DNA from: Sphingobium nicotianae
Lineage (GTDB): Bacteria; Pseudomonadota; Alphaproteobacteria; Sphingomonadales; Sphingomonadaceae
Assembly: GCF_018603885.1 (NCBI RefSeq)
Contig: NZ_JAHGAW010000002.1
Location: forward strand, 186,001-250,000
Reading direction: 5' to 3'
DNA length: 64,000 nucleotides
Of this stretch, positions 9,346-18,804 are shown piece after piece (position 1 is the stretch's first letter; every line of letters begins with the position of its first letter). The position numbers were made by a program, and so were the translations under genes. Under the pieces are notes generated by a model. It saw nothing but the letters and a program-made list of their open reading frames with translations. It ran no database searches and was not told the origin of the DNA.

Positions 9346-10274
9346 GCGAAAAAGCCTCGCTGCCGCATGAGCTCGCGATGAAGCTTGTCGTGCTTTTGAA
9401 AAGCAGCTCGGCCATGCAGCCAGAAGAAATTATTGAGTACGACGAGGTCGCCGACGGGCAGGGGCACTTCTCGCGTGCCCGCAGCTGCCTCCATCGACGC
9501 TGAAAGATCGTTCAGGAAAACGGCCTCCTGCATCGATTGTGGTTGAACGAACTGGTCGATAAACGACATCGACAAGCCGAATTTGCTTTCGAAGAAGAGC
9601 GGCCGCCTCACAGTTGTGTCGACGTTCTTGGACCCTGGCGACTTATACAGAAAATCATGAGACGCGTAGGGCGATGCCCGAAAGCGCTCCAGCTCGTCCC
9701 AGTCATCGAGATGCAGAAAGCGCGACTCGCCACCCGTTGCGTTCTGTTCGGCGAACTTCATCATCAAGAGCCAGTCAGTTGCGTCCTCGACAAATGTCCC
9801 GTCGGTATGGAGTGTGAACAAGCGGTACGCTTGGCGAAGATAAGAATCGCTCTTGTCAGTGTCCTGGACGATGAAGCGAGCATAGTATGTGCCGGACATA
9901 GCATCGTGATTTGCCGGGCCTAGCAAGTGGCCGATTGCGGTCCCGAACTTTACGAAAGAGTCGGGATCGTCGCGGAGTCCGCCGAGACCAGTCGTGAATC
10001 CCCCAATGGATCGGTCGTTCGTCAGTTGAGCGAGCAATTCGGCAAATCCGTCACCAACCCACGCCGCGAGCGCTGAGCCCAGGACGAAGCGCATGAACGG
10101 GACATATTCGAGATTCTGCACATCGATTTGATCGGTGTGCGTGAAGAATTCCTCCAGAGCTGTCCGGTCAATTTCGATATGCCGAAGCCGTGGATGGGTC
10201 GGGTGAGGAACGATGGTGTAACGCGGCTTGCAATCGTCGACCGTTCGAAACCCTCCTTGCATTTGCTTCGTCAT
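9342..10274 (-). CDS. glaH: Glutarate 2-hydroxylase GlaH (CsiD family)
   Basis: An Fe(II)/2-oxoglutarate dioxygenase that hydroxylates glutarate to L-2-hydroxyglutarate with release of succinate. The facial triad is visible as HTDGT (H-x-D) in the middle and the distal histidine in FWLHGRAAF near the C-terminus; the arginine of HRELMRQRG is placed to bind 2-oxoglutarate. The segment YVPFMRFVLG and the SIGGFTTGL loop are typical of CsiD. I prefer ATG 10274 (about 310 residues) because GGCGGAG lies 6 nt upstream; in-frame ATG 10280 and 10331 are possible but poorly placed. E. coli GlaH has 325 residues. The gene is the first of a two-gene operon with lhgO and is divergent from a LysR regulator. 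Confidence 0.93.
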   Translation of the reverse strand: MTKQMQGGFRTVDDCKPRYTIVPHPTHPRLRHIEIDRTALEEFFTHTDQIDVQNLEYVPFMRFVLGSALAAWVGDGFAELLAQLTNDRSIGGFTTGLGGLRDDPDSFVKFGTAIGHLLGPANHDAMSGTYYARFIVQDTDKSDSYLRQAYRLFTLHTDGTFVEDATDWLLMMKFAEQNATGGESRFLHLDDWDELERFRASPYASHDFLYKSPGSKNVDTTVRRPLFFESKFGLSMSFIDQFVQPQSMQEAVFLNDLSASMEAAAGTREVPLPVGDLVVLNNFFWLHGRAAFQKHDKLHRELMRQRGFFA

Positions 10275-10374
10275 GCTCATCTCCGCCCTTTGGATTGAAG
10301 CATGGTGGACTTTTCGATTGAGCTGATCCAATATATTAAACAGAAAATATTATCGAAAAATCGGATTAAAGTGC

Positions 10375-11268
10375 GTGTTCAGCATTCGGCAGTTGCGGAG
10401 TTTTTCGACGTTGGCTGAATGCCGCAACTTTGGTCGAGCGGCGGAAAAACTGCACGTTGCCCAGTCGGCTTTGAGCTTGCAGGTCAAGCAGCTGGAGGAA
10501 GAATTGGGCGTCCGCCTCCTCAACCGGTACAAACGTGCGGCAGTGACTTTGACAGACGCTGGCGAACTGTTTTTGGTTGAGGCACATGCTGTACTGCGTC
10601 AAGCCGAGCGCGCTCACCGGATCGCGCAACTTGTGGGGCGAGGCGAAATTGGGCGCGTCGACCTTGGCTATGTGGCTTCGGCGGCGATCTGCGGTGTCCT
10701 CCCTAACGCCCTTAGAAAATTCCGAGACTTGTTTCCTCGGGCTGACGTCAAGGTCTATGCGATGGACACGCCATCACAGCTAAAGGCAGTTGTCGACGGC
10801 CTAATCGACGTCGCAATAATTCGGCCGAGACCGGATTATCCGGATGACGTCCTCACCCGCGTGATCCATCAAGAGCCGCTGCGGGTCGCCCTTGCGGCGT
10901 CCAACTCGCTTGCCCGGCAAAAATTCATTCCGCCCGAAGCGCTAGTCAATGAACATTTCATTGCTCCTCAGTTCGACGAGGAGGCGGGCTTCGCTGATTT
11001 GCTCCGTCAGCTCGGTTCTCTGGCCGGCACGGATATGAAGCCATTCCACAAGGTGGCTGACTTCATCACAGCAATGAGCATGGCCGCCGCGGGATATGGT
11101 GTCGTCTTGATCCCGGAGTCGTTCCAACGAGTCACCGTAGACGGGTTGGTTTTTCGCGAAGTCGAAGGCTATAACGAGCGTGCATCGCTCGTCGTAGCCT
11201 ATCGACGCTTTGAACCGTCACCAAGTGTCAAGGCGTTCGTGTCGGCGTTGGACGAAATCAAAAGTTGA
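10375..11268 (+). CDS. LysR-family regulator, probable controller of glaH-lhgO
   Basis: A 297-residue LysR-type regulator. The winged HTH is at residues 1-60 (FGRAAEKLHVAQSALSLQVKQLEEELG), followed by the effector-binding domain with IGRVDLGYVASA and the GYGVVLIPESFQ segment. It starts at GTG 10375 (FSIRQLRSF fits the usual start of the family). The gene is divergent from glaH with about 100 bp between starts, the classic LysR arrangement, and this spacer is AT-rich (TATTAAACAGAAAATATTA), plausible as binding site and promoter. In E. coli the glaH-lhgO pathway is controlled by a GntR-type repressor (CsiR/GlaR), so a LysR here would be a different regulatory solution. Control of glaH is inferred from position. 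Confidence 0.9.
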   Translation: MFSIRQLRSFSTLAECRNFGRAAEKLHVAQSALSLQVKQLEEELGVRLLNRYKRAAVTLTDAGELFLVEAHAVLRQAERAHRIAQLVGRGEIGRVDLGYVASAAICGVLPNALRKFRDLFPRADVKVYAMDTPSQLKAVVDGLIDVAIIRPRPDYPDDVLTRVIHQEPLRVALAASNSLARQKFIPPEALVNEHFIAPQFDEEAGFADLLRQLGSLAGTDMKPFHKVADFITAMSMAAAGYGVVLIPESFQRVTVDGLVFREVEGYNERASLVVAYRRFEPSPSVKAFVSALDEIKS

Positions 11269-11271
11269 GGA

Positions 11272-11757
11272 TTAGCGACGGACTTCACCTCGGCCCGTGG
11301 ACACACTACGGGCGAGCGTAGGCGTGCTGTAGGTGAAAGACTCGCGCACCTCAATTTGGCCCCGCATCGTCGCCCAGGGACCGGTGCCGCCCGTGAAAGT
11401 ATAACGGGCCACGGGATCAGCTGTCTTCATCTCAGCGTAGAGCTTGTTGCCGTCCTTGTCGCTGAAGATACATGAAGCGCTGCCATCGACTATGTCGGTT
11501 GGAGAAATTGTTTCCGTCCCGATGCATCGAACGTCGAAGGGGGTCGCTTCTTTGCCAAAACGGATCAGCATCGAACCCGACAGGTCAAAAATATACACCG
11601 ACTTCACTTTGCTTCCGTCGCCATCGATTGTGGCTAAGGTCGCGCTCCACCCGCCGATCATTTCAACTGGTTCAGCCAGCGCGACAGCAGGCATCATAAG
11701 ACCTGCGATCGCAAGCGGCACCGCCTTCAAATATTGCATCAGATGATCTTTCTTCAT
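11272..11757 (-). CDS. Small secreted protein of unknown function
   Basis: A 161-residue protein with a clear Sec signal peptide (LKAVPLAIAGLMMPAVALA, cleavage likely after ALA near residue 28). The mature part has a beta-rich pattern with two cysteines (DVRCIGTET and ASCIFSDKDG) that could form a disulfide, and ends in an arginine-rich tail. I do not recognise the family. Its start overlaps the stop of the MFS transporter by 4 bp (ATGA at 11754-11757), so it is co-translated with it and may serve the same substrate in the periplasm. It is convergent with the LysR gene, 3 bp apart. Confidence 0.75.
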   Translation of the reverse strand: MKKDHLMQYLKAVPLAIAGLMMPAVALAEPVEMIGGWSATLATIDGDGSKVKSVYIFDLSGSMLIRFGKEATPFDVRCIGTETISPTDIVDGSASCIFSDKDGNKLYAEMKTADPVARYTFTGGTGPWATMRGQIEVRESFTYSTPTLARSVSTGRGEVRR

Positions 11758-12983
11758 GGATGTAGCTCTTGAGGATTTGGCCCGTCGACCGCGTGGGTCG
11801 GCGTCGGAGCGGATGCGGCTGGTTGGCCGTTATGCAGCCGATGGAGCAGCACTAGCAGCGCCAACGCGCAGCCCCACATGGCTGCTGGTAAAAGCAACAT
11901 TATCGACAAGCCCGAGGTTTCGAGCAGCCGCCCAGCGAGGGGTGGGCCGATCACGGCTCCGGCAGAAAAGCAGGCTGAAGCGAACGGCAGGAAAAGCCCT
12001 TTTTTGTCCACGGCAGCTACTGTCGCGATAATGTACAGGGAGGTCAGATTGTTAACGAGGCAAAACGTCAGCGCAGCTACAACATAGGCATTTGGGCTTG
12101 CGGTCATAGCGATCACGACTAGGCTTGCCGTGCTAATTGCCAGCGTTACCGTGATTGGGAGGAGCCGGCCGAACTTGTTGCCCATTGCAACGCCTACCAG
12201 CGAACCTGCGCCATTTAGCATGGATCCCAGCGATAGCACCACACCCAAAGTACTGAGCGACAAACCTTTTTCTTCGCCGATCTGACCGAGAAACGCCCAA
12301 AGGGCCATGATGCCGGTCGTGTTGATCAAGCAAACAAGGCATGCGAGCAAAGGCAAGCCAGCACCTTTCGACCGCAAGGGATTACTGACATGGTCGACCT
12401 GGCGATCGGTCCGTGCTGGAATTAGCAGCGCGGCCAACAAGCTGATTGCGCAACAGGCGCTCATGGCAAATGCTACCGCGTCGAAACCGCCAGCCGCGAA
12501 GATCATCGGCAACAGGAAATTCATCGCCATGCCTGGCATGACGTCACAGAAGAATTTTATTCCGAATGCGCGATCCGGGTTTTTGCTGTCGCCGAACAGC
12601 GTCAATGTCAGTGCATAGTTTGCGCCCATGCCCAGACCGGCCAGGAACATCGCGGCCATGATCGTGGCATATGTGTGCGCCAGGGTCAGCGCCAGAAACG
12701 ATACGACTCCCAGTGCCGATGCGGTCGTGGCTAGGAGGCGCCAACTTATCTTGCGGACCCAAAACACCATGCTGACGGCAATGAGGGTGTAACTTGTAAA
12801 AAACGCTGCTGTGAAATCTCCTTGGTTCGCTTCACCAAAGCCATATGTCTGACCCAGCATGTAAGTGAACTGGGAAGCGACCTCGTACATCAAAGCACCA
12901 AAGCCGGACATTATGCCGCCCGCGACGAAAACAGAAAGCCGATCGACCGAGCTTCCGCGCGCCAGCATCGCAGCGGTATTCAT
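11754..12983 (-). CDS. Major facilitator superfamily transporter
   Basis: A 409-residue integral membrane protein with about 12 hydrophobic segments; in the first half they include MSGFGALMYEVASQF, AAFFTSYTLIAVSMVFW, SALGVVSFLALTLAH and MFLAGLGMGANYALTLTL. The cytoplasmic loops are basic (WVRKISWRLL, ARTDRQVDH). The pattern SLSTLGVVLSLGSMLNGAGSLVGVAMGNKFGRL in the second half is typical of MFS C-lobes. No sequence cue tells the substrate. It is followed, with a 4-bp overlap, by a small secreted protein. An ATG at 12983 gives a full-length N-terminus, but no strong ribosome binding site is visible. Confidence 0.85.
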   Translation of the reverse strand: MNTAAMLARGSSVDRLSVFVAGGIMSGFGALMYEVASQFTYMLGQTYGFGEANQGDFTAAFFTSYTLIAVSMVFWVRKISWRLLATTASALGVVSFLALTLAHTYATIMAAMFLAGLGMGANYALTLTLFGDSKNPDRAFGIKFFCDVMPGMAMNFLLPMIFAAGGFDAVAFAMSACCAISLLAALLIPARTDRQVDHVSNPLRSKGAGLPLLACLVCLINTTGIMALWAFLGQIGEEKGLSLSTLGVVLSLGSMLNGAGSLVGVAMGNKFGRLLPITVTLAISTASLVVIAMTASPNAYVVAALTFCLVNNLTSLYIIATVAAVDKKGLFLPFASACFSAGAVIGPPLAGRLLETSGLSIMLLLPAAMWGCALALLVLLHRLHNGQPAASAPTPTHAVDGPNPQELHP

Positions 12984-13373
12984 CGAATGAATTCCGATTT
13001 TTTCAGCCCGCGCGCTACAGTGGCGCCATCATCTTGCATAACCGCCTCCAAAATGCAGACTCACCGTCATATGGGTTAAGTGCTAACGCCGATGTTTCGG
13101 TATGCCAATCCATCGCTTAAAAAAGATGGCAAAAGGTGACGCTCGCCGCGGGGAGTCCATATTTCAAGCGCCGTTTTCGGTCGTTATCAAAGAAGATGTA
13201 TTCAAAGCACTTGCCGTGAATTAAATGAAGCGCTAGCAGCGTCTGCCAGTCTTTGCCAGGCAAATGGCGCTCTAAGGGAGCTGCCGTGTTTCAAAGGCCG
13301 GGCTAACTAAGGGTGCGTGCGGCGCGGGCGTGCTCTCCTCCGCCAGATTGTTGCGCTGATTTAGGAGATAAGA
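12984..13373. other. Intergenic region, no gene recognised
   Basis: This 390-bp region separates the divergent MFS and NTF2-like genes. It is more AT-rich than its flanks, and I see no credible coding frame. The sequence TTAGGAGATAAGA immediately before ATG 13374 is a good ribosome binding site. Promoters for both genes must lie here but no clear boxes were identified. Confidence 0.5.
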
Positions 13374-13775
13374 ATGGAAAAGCTTAGCAACGAGCAGTTT
13401 AGAGCTATCGTGGATAAAATGAATCAGCGGTATGACGATTGCTTGAACAATAAGAACCCTGCCGGTTATCGCGACCTTGTCACTGACAAGTATACGTGGG
13501 TGGACGAACTCAACCCCATCACTGTGCGTGGCAAGGATGCAGTGGTCGAGCTCGGGACTTCTTGGGTTGAGGCTGGAGCCAAGAACGAGAGGATCGTTGC
13601 TGAGGAAGTCGAAAACTACGGCAACGTTGGCTGGCAGATCGCCAAGATAAATATCGATTGGCCTAACGGAAATGGCGGTCATGATCCGCTGGAGGGCCGA
13701 TTTGTCGAGATATTCGAGCGCCAGGAAGACGGTGAATGGAAAACCCGACTGCAATTCTATTTGGCGAGTCACTGA
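13374..13775 (+). CDS. NTF2-like (SnoaL/DUF4440-type) protein
   Basis: A 133-residue soluble protein with the length and strand pattern of a cone-shaped NTF2 fold: an initial helix (NEQFRAIVDKMNQRYDDCLNN), then DKYTWVDELNPITVRGKDAVVEL, and closing strands (GRFVEIFERQEDGEWKTRLQFYL). Such proteins include ketosteroid isomerases, polyketide cyclases and many unassigned enzymes; no catalytic residues can be assigned with confidence. It stands alone between the MFS gene and the interrupted TonB receptor, with its own ribosome binding site (AGGAGAT) and a terminator-like hairpin right behind it, so it is probably monocistronic. Confidence 0.75.
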   Translation: MEKLSNEQFRAIVDKMNQRYDDCLNNKNPAGYRDLVTDKYTWVDELNPITVRGKDAVVELGTSWVEAGAKNERIVAEEVENYGNVGWQIAKINIDWPNGNGGHDPLEGRFVEIFERQEDGEWKTRLQFYLASH

Positions 13776-13782
13776 TTAATGT

Positions 13783-13820
13783 TTGCCGTGTGTCTGGTGT
13801 CTTCGCCAGGCGCACGGCAA
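13783..13820 (+). terminator. Hairpin after the NTF2-like gene
   Basis: The arms TTGCCGTGTGTCTGG (13783-13797) and CCAGGCGCACGGCAA (13806-13820) pair over 15 positions, including two G-U pairs, with an 8-nt loop. It starts 7 bp after the stop codon. The following T-run is weak (TTGGG), so it may be a partly Rho-dependent terminator or a 3'-end stabiliser. Confidence 0.6.
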
Positions 13821-14507
13821 TTGGGTTCTGGCGTTTAGAACGTTCGCTGCACTAATCTCTCAGGATTATAATAATTATGAAGCGCCAGCGCGTTGGGCCG
13901 CTGGCGTCCTATTCGCGAAAAAGGGGGGGGGCGACGTTTTGTGTTGACCGGCCCCGAGTTCGATTGGTCGGTTTGTCCGAGAATGTGGACAGGTTGCCTA
14001 GCATCCATTTCCAGGTGTGCCTTCACTACGAACGGTTGGCGGCAATTCCCCGCCGATTTGTCGACGATGATACAAGGCATGCAGTGCCATGAGGTCGGGC
14101 CGTCAACGAACAGTCCCGGTTCTAGCCGAAGTCCCAGCGTGGCGATGGTTCACGAGTTGCTCAAACGCGTGACCGTGCAACTGTCGCAGCGAGTTGATTT
14201 TCCGTAAAAAAGTTCAGCGGATGTCCGGCTTTCTATCGTGCGGACGATGATCATATGGTGCCGTGAATATAAAGCTCTTGACGTGAATTTCATGCGTATT
14301 TATGACAGCTTTTGAAAGCCGGTTTGCTGAGAATGTTCTTCGTTGAACTCGGGATGAGGGCGCGCAGTGCGTCCCCATGCCGCCCCGGCGCATGCCGCTA
14401 GGCTAGTTTGAAATGACTAAATTTCACCAGCACCCAATTAATTTCTAAAATATCGAAATATCCATTGAGATCAAATTGGGTGGTTTCGCAATAAAAAGGG
14501 GAATCTT
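13821..14507. other. Long intergenic region before the TonB receptor
   Basis: About 690 bp without a recognisable gene. It holds a perfect 8-bp hairpin (CGCCAGCG at 13883-13890 with CGCTGGCG at 13899-13906) followed by a run of nine Gs near 13922. Short frames at 13893-14207 show no family features. The last 80 bp are AT-rich and contain the inverted repeat listed separately. It could hold decayed coding sequence, but I could not recognise any. Confidence 0.45.
14429..14484 (+). promoter_or_regulatory. Inverted repeat upstream of the TonB receptor
   Basis: AGCACCCAATT (14429-14439) is mirrored by AATTGGGTGGT (14474-14484), 10 of 11 positions complementary, with a 34-bp AT-rich centre. It lies 24-79 bp before ATG 14508, where an operator overlapping a promoter would be expected. 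The binding protein is unknown. Confidence 0.4.
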
Positions 14508-17015
14508 ATGAGAACTCAATCTCGACTCACCAAGCGAAATCTATTAGCCGGAACGGCTATTTTTTGTAGTGGTCTTGCGTTCATGTCAGCGACTGCGGTC
14601 GCGCAGGAGTTGCCAGATGGCGGCTCCGGTTCGGCCGGTGTCTCTCAGACCGCTCCTCAAGACGGCCGTGAGGACGAGATTGTCGTTACGGCTCAGCGTC
14701 GTGAGCAGCGAGTTCAGGACATTCCATACAATATCACGGCAGTGTCCGGCGAAGAGCTCGACAAGCGGGGCGCTCTCAATCTCAATGACCTTCCGCGAGC
14801 TGTCCCGGGTTTGGTGACGATTGACGCTGGCGCGGCGACCCAGGGTTTCAAGAACAACTTCGTTATGAGAGGCTTGAGGACCGAAGATATCAGTTCCACA
14901 CTTTATGGTGCGACACTCCTGTCTCCGACGGCCGCTCCGGTGGCGACGTATTTCGGCGAAACCTTCTTCACATCACCGATTCTCCTGATGGATCTCGCGC
15001 GCGTCGAGGCTCTCCGCGGGCCTCAGGGGACTTTGTACGGTGCGAGTTCCCAAGGCGGCACGCTGCGCTTTCTTCCCCGCAGGCCGGAATTTGGCAGGGC
15101 GGAAGGATGGGCGGAGGTGGGCGCCGGCTTGACGCAGGAATCGAGTGACCCGAATTGGAACTTCAAGGGCGCTGTCAATTTTCCGCTCGGCGATAAAGTC
15201 GCCGTTCGGTTGGTTGGTGGGATCGTACGGTCCGGCGGCTATATCGACTCGGCTAACCTGTTCGCGCGCGCAAGTTTTGCCAAAGACGCGCTGGTTGTTC
15301 GTAGCGTGACCTCCGACCCGCTCAGTGGCCCGGTTCTTCAGCCGGTCGCTCGCGATGTGAATCGCTCAACACAATGGCAAGTTCGGGGGGCCATTAGGTT
15401 CGCGCCTACTGACAATATCGATCTGCAGCTGGGATATATTCACCAAGACACGAAGGTGAATGATTCTCCCATGGCCAATCCTGGCTTCCCTGGCGGGCCC
15501 TTCGCCCTCTCGGATGGATCGCCGGGGTACAACCCGGCACAATATCCAAACGCAGACTTTGTCCTGCGTCCAGGCGGCACTTACACGAGCACATCATTCA
15601 GCCGCAGCCCTTACCGTGCAAAACTTGATCTTGCGAGCGCGGACGCGACAATCGATTTCGGTTTCGCTACCCTGACGTCCGCGACGTCTTACACAGAGAC
15701 ATCGGTGGATTCGGTCCAGGATTTGACCGGTGGGTTCCTGACGCCTGAATTGAATTATCTATTTTATTACAACTATTATCCAAGGCTGCTCGCTTACAAC
15801 GACACATCTATTCGTAGCAAAACCTTCCAACAGGAAGTTCGGTTTGTCTCGGATTTCGATGGGCCGTTAAATTTCGTCGTCGGAGCATTCTATCAAAATG
15901 AAAAAATTGATGCTGGATATAATTAGGTCTTGCCGGGGTACCGGCAATATTTGATCGATATCGGGCTCCCTCCCACCAAGAACGACATTGCCTTCATTCG
16001 ATCGAGAAACTCACGGTTTACCGATAAGGCGGTGTTTACAGAAATCACCTACAAGGTGACGCCGGCTTGGCAGGTGACCGGCGGCATAAGGTTCTTCCAG
16101 CAACGTTATAATGCGGTTTCCGACACCGCCCTACCATTCTACGATAATTTCGAACGAAACATCGACAGTCAAAAAGCGAATGATCGTGTCGTCAAGCTGA
16201 ACACGTCTTACGATTTTAGCCGTGATCTGAAATTCTACGCGACTTATGCGGAAGGCTTCAGGCGCGGAGGGTCGACCGGTGTTACGTTGATCGGCAATTT
16301 TGCCTCCTTGCCGCAATTCGGCGTTTATCGGCCCGACATCGCTAAAAACTACGAGGCCGGTTTCAAGGGCGCCCTGTTTGATCGGCGCGTTAATTTCACG
16401 CTGGCTGCCTACTGGATCAATCTCAAGGACTTCCAGTTCCTGGCGCGATCACCTTCAGGCAGTTCGATTGTTCTGAACGGTGATGAGGCAAGATCGCGCG
16501 GCATCGAATTCGACAGCCAGATCAGAGTAACGAGAAAGTTCGACGTATCAATAGCTTACAACTACACGGACGCCATGGTCTCCAAGCAAGTTGTCTATGT
16601 CGATCTCGAGCCTGGCGGGTTGATTTCGGGCAGGAAGAGGACGACCACATTCCCCGCCGGCGCCAGGCTGCCTGGTACACCAAAGCATATCATTACCGTC
16701 GGCGCGGACTATGCGGTTGATCTACCAAATTCTGCCACGCTGCGCCTACATGGCGATGCTGTATACAAGACCTCCGCACCATCGACGCTTTTGTCTAGTG
16801 GTATCGGGACCACAGAAATACCCTCGTCGTTCATCGCTAATGCGCGTGTGACGTATGAAACCAGCAGAAATCTGACTTTTGAAGTGTTCGTCAACAATTT
16901 GACCAATGAAACCGCTTTTGTCGGTGGAAAACCTGAAATCGCCCCAACGCCGGTGTTCGGATTGATCCCCGTTCGCCCGCGGACGGTCGGCGTGTTGGGG
17001 CGCATAAGCTTTTGA
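14508..17015 (+). pseudogene. TonB-dependent receptor gene interrupted by an in-frame TAG
   Basis: Two frames, 14508-15926 and 15927-17015, are in the same reading frame and are separated only by TAG 15924-15926 (GAY N stop VLPGYRQY). Read through, they give an ~835-residue outer-membrane receptor of normal length. It has a signal peptide (NLLAGTAIFCSGLAFMSATAVAQ), a TonB box region (DEIVVTAQRREQ, residue ~55), a plug with RVEALRGPQGTLYGASSQGG, a beta-barrel and a C-terminal strand ending VRPRTVGVLGRISF. No frameshift is seen, so the loss is recent, or the stop is a sequencing error or is suppressed. Without readthrough the product would lack the second half of the barrel and not function. 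The receptor probably served the neighbouring hydrolase and amidohydrolase substrates, but this is only by position. Confidence 0.85.
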
Positions 17016-17019
17016 TCTG

Positions 17020-17063
17020 TTTGACCCCGCTTTCATCCTTCACAGCTTGGATGCGGGGTCAAA
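17020..17063 (+). terminator. Inverted repeat directly after the TonB receptor gene
   Basis: A perfect 11-bp inverted repeat, TTTGACCCCGC (17020-17030) and GCGGGGTCAAA (17053-17063), starts 5 bp after the receptor stop codon. An inner ATCC/GGAT pair extends the stem after a small bulge. No T-run follows, so it is terminator-like rather than a textbook Rho-independent terminator. Confidence 0.5.
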
Positions 17064-17270
17064 TCTCCCAGTCGACGGTGACTGGTAGAAAGCATTGCGA
17101 ATTGCGCGCCTGAAAAGTCGCAGATGACGCGCGACCGACTACTCTTGGCGGTCGCGGACGACCAATTCAGCAGTGGCGCTCTCGGTTTGCAATGAATGGC
17201 ACCGAGGTGATCCTCCGGTTGAGGCAAGCCTCCTTAATCAAAACGACGATTTTGCGCAGGAGCTATGACA

Positions 17271-18524
17271 ATGCAAATCTTCGACCGGTACAAGTTCATC
17301 GTTGGCTTTGCTTCCGTGGTGGGCTTCATGTCGTCGGCCATCGCGGGGGATGTTGACGCATTCTTTGGTGATGGCGGAACGTCCGATTTCTATCGTTGGC
17401 ACGAGGCTTTAAAGGAGCCTGGCCAGATGTTGCGCCAAGAAGCCGTTGGAGACGGTTATTTCGCGGACAATGCGAGCCTCGCGCGGCGCATCCTCTACAG
17501 CTCAACCGATGGCCGGTTCGGTCGCGGCGTCGTGGAAGCGTCCGGACTATTGTACCTTCCCAAAGGATCCCCGCCGCCTGGCGGCTGGCCGCTCGTCGTG
17601 TGGGGGCATGGCACGCTCGGTGTTGCAGACGTATGTGCTCCTTCATGGAAGAAGCCGACGGATCGCGATGGGGCCTTTGCTGATGCCTGGCTTCAGGCGG
17701 GCTTCGCGGTCGTCGCGCCGGATTATCAGGGGCTCGGTACGCGCGGAGTGCACCCATACTTGCAAAGGCGGCCAGAGGGCTATTCTGTGCTGGACGCAGC
17801 AAGGGCGGCGCTGCGTGCCTATCCGCAGGAGATTGCGAATGCCGTGGTGCTGGTTGGCCAGTCGCAAGGATCGGGCGCGGTTCTCAATGCCGCTGCTGTT
17901 GCTCAAGCTTATGCGCCTGAACTAGGCCTGCGCGGCGTGGTCGCGACCGCGCTCGTGTGGAGCGCGCCTGGGCCTATCAAAGTTAGAGACTTTTCCGGTC
18001 CATATGCAGCCATGTATCCCATCATGTACGCTGCAAGTGGTGCCCTGAAGCCCGGGAGCCCCTCGGTGGAGGCGCTGGTGACGGCTAAGGGCAAACTGGT
18101 GGTCGAGGCGGCTCGGACAATCTGTTCGGATGACGTGGCCAATGTAACAGAGAAAAATGGTGTCACGGGGACGAACGGGTTCACCGTTCCCCTCACGAAA
18201 TTGGCGGCCATGTTTCCGGATGCTTCAGCCGCTCCGCAAAACTTGCGGGTGCCATTGTTTATTGCGACGGGCCTCGCCGATTCAACAATCCCGCCAGATA
18301 GCCAATTCAAAGCCGTCAAATATATGTGCGGGTTCGGCAATCGGATCAGCTGGAAAAAATACGCAGGAATAACGCATTACGCGACTCCCAACTATGCGTT
18401 GCGGGATGCACTCCCCTTCGCGAAGGCCGTTCTGAACGGAGGTTCGCCTCGGTCGGATTGTGGCGATCTCTTGCCTCCGGGACCGCTGCAGCAGCCAACC
18501 CCTGGAATTCCTTTTCAAGATTAG
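17271..18524 (+). CDS. Secreted alpha/beta hydrolase, secretory-lipase type
   Basis: An exported serine hydrolase of about 417 residues. The signal peptide (FIVGFASVVGFMSSAIAG) precedes the mature part. The nucleophile elbow is GQSQGSG (serine at residue ~198), preceded by the oxyanion strand VVWGHGTLG. A later aspartate in ATGLADSTIPPD and a histidine in GITHYATPNY complete the triad. This pattern and length fit the secretory lipase family (LIP). I prefer ATG 17271 because AGGAG (17258-17262) lies 8 nt upstream, whereas ATG 17265 is only 2 nt away. Substrate could be an ester or lipid; it lies between a TonB receptor and an amidohydrolase on the same strand, with gaps of 250-280 bp, so probably not a single operon. 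Confidence 0.85.
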   Translation: MQIFDRYKFIVGFASVVGFMSSAIAGDVDAFFGDGGTSDFYRWHEALKEPGQMLRQEAVGDGYFADNASLARRILYSSTDGRFGRGVVEASGLLYLPKGSPPPGGWPLVVWGHGTLGVADVCAPSWKKPTDRDGAFADAWLQAGFAVVAPDYQGLGTRGVHPYLQRRPEGYSVLDAARAALRAYPQEIANAVVLVGQSQGSGAVLNAAAVAQAYAPELGLRGVVATALVWSAPGPIKVRDFSGPYAAMYPIMYAASGALKPGSPSVEALVTAKGKLVVEAARTICSDDVANVTEKNGVTGTNGFTVPLTKLAAMFPDASAAPQNLRVPLFIATGLADSTIPPDSQFKAVKYMCGFGNRISWKKYAGITHYATPNYALRDALPFAKAVLNGGSPRSDCGDLLPPGPLQQPTPGIPFQD

Positions 18525-18804
18525 GGGCATTTAGCTCGATTACCGTCGTGTCACTGTTTCGTGCGGAAAGTCCGGCGTTCGGTGCCCGGCGCCCCGCCAA
18601 CTTATCGACCTGATCTTGCCTCTGTCGCCGCAATTTGGGGCGTTAGAATGCCACCAATATCGATGCTCATCGGAGTGGCACGAAAAATCATCAACACATC
18701 GGATGTGTGCAATTATTGAGCGCTTGTTAAAAATATACATCCAAGGTAGATTTCGAAACTGTCACCTTCAGCGGCGTATTTCGATCGGGATTAGGAGCCA
18801 CTAA

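Noticed and set aside
13821..14507. A further transposase or decayed gene in the long intergenic region
   Set aside because: Tried in all frames; short frames such as 13893-14207 give no recognisable motif order, so I do not call a feature.
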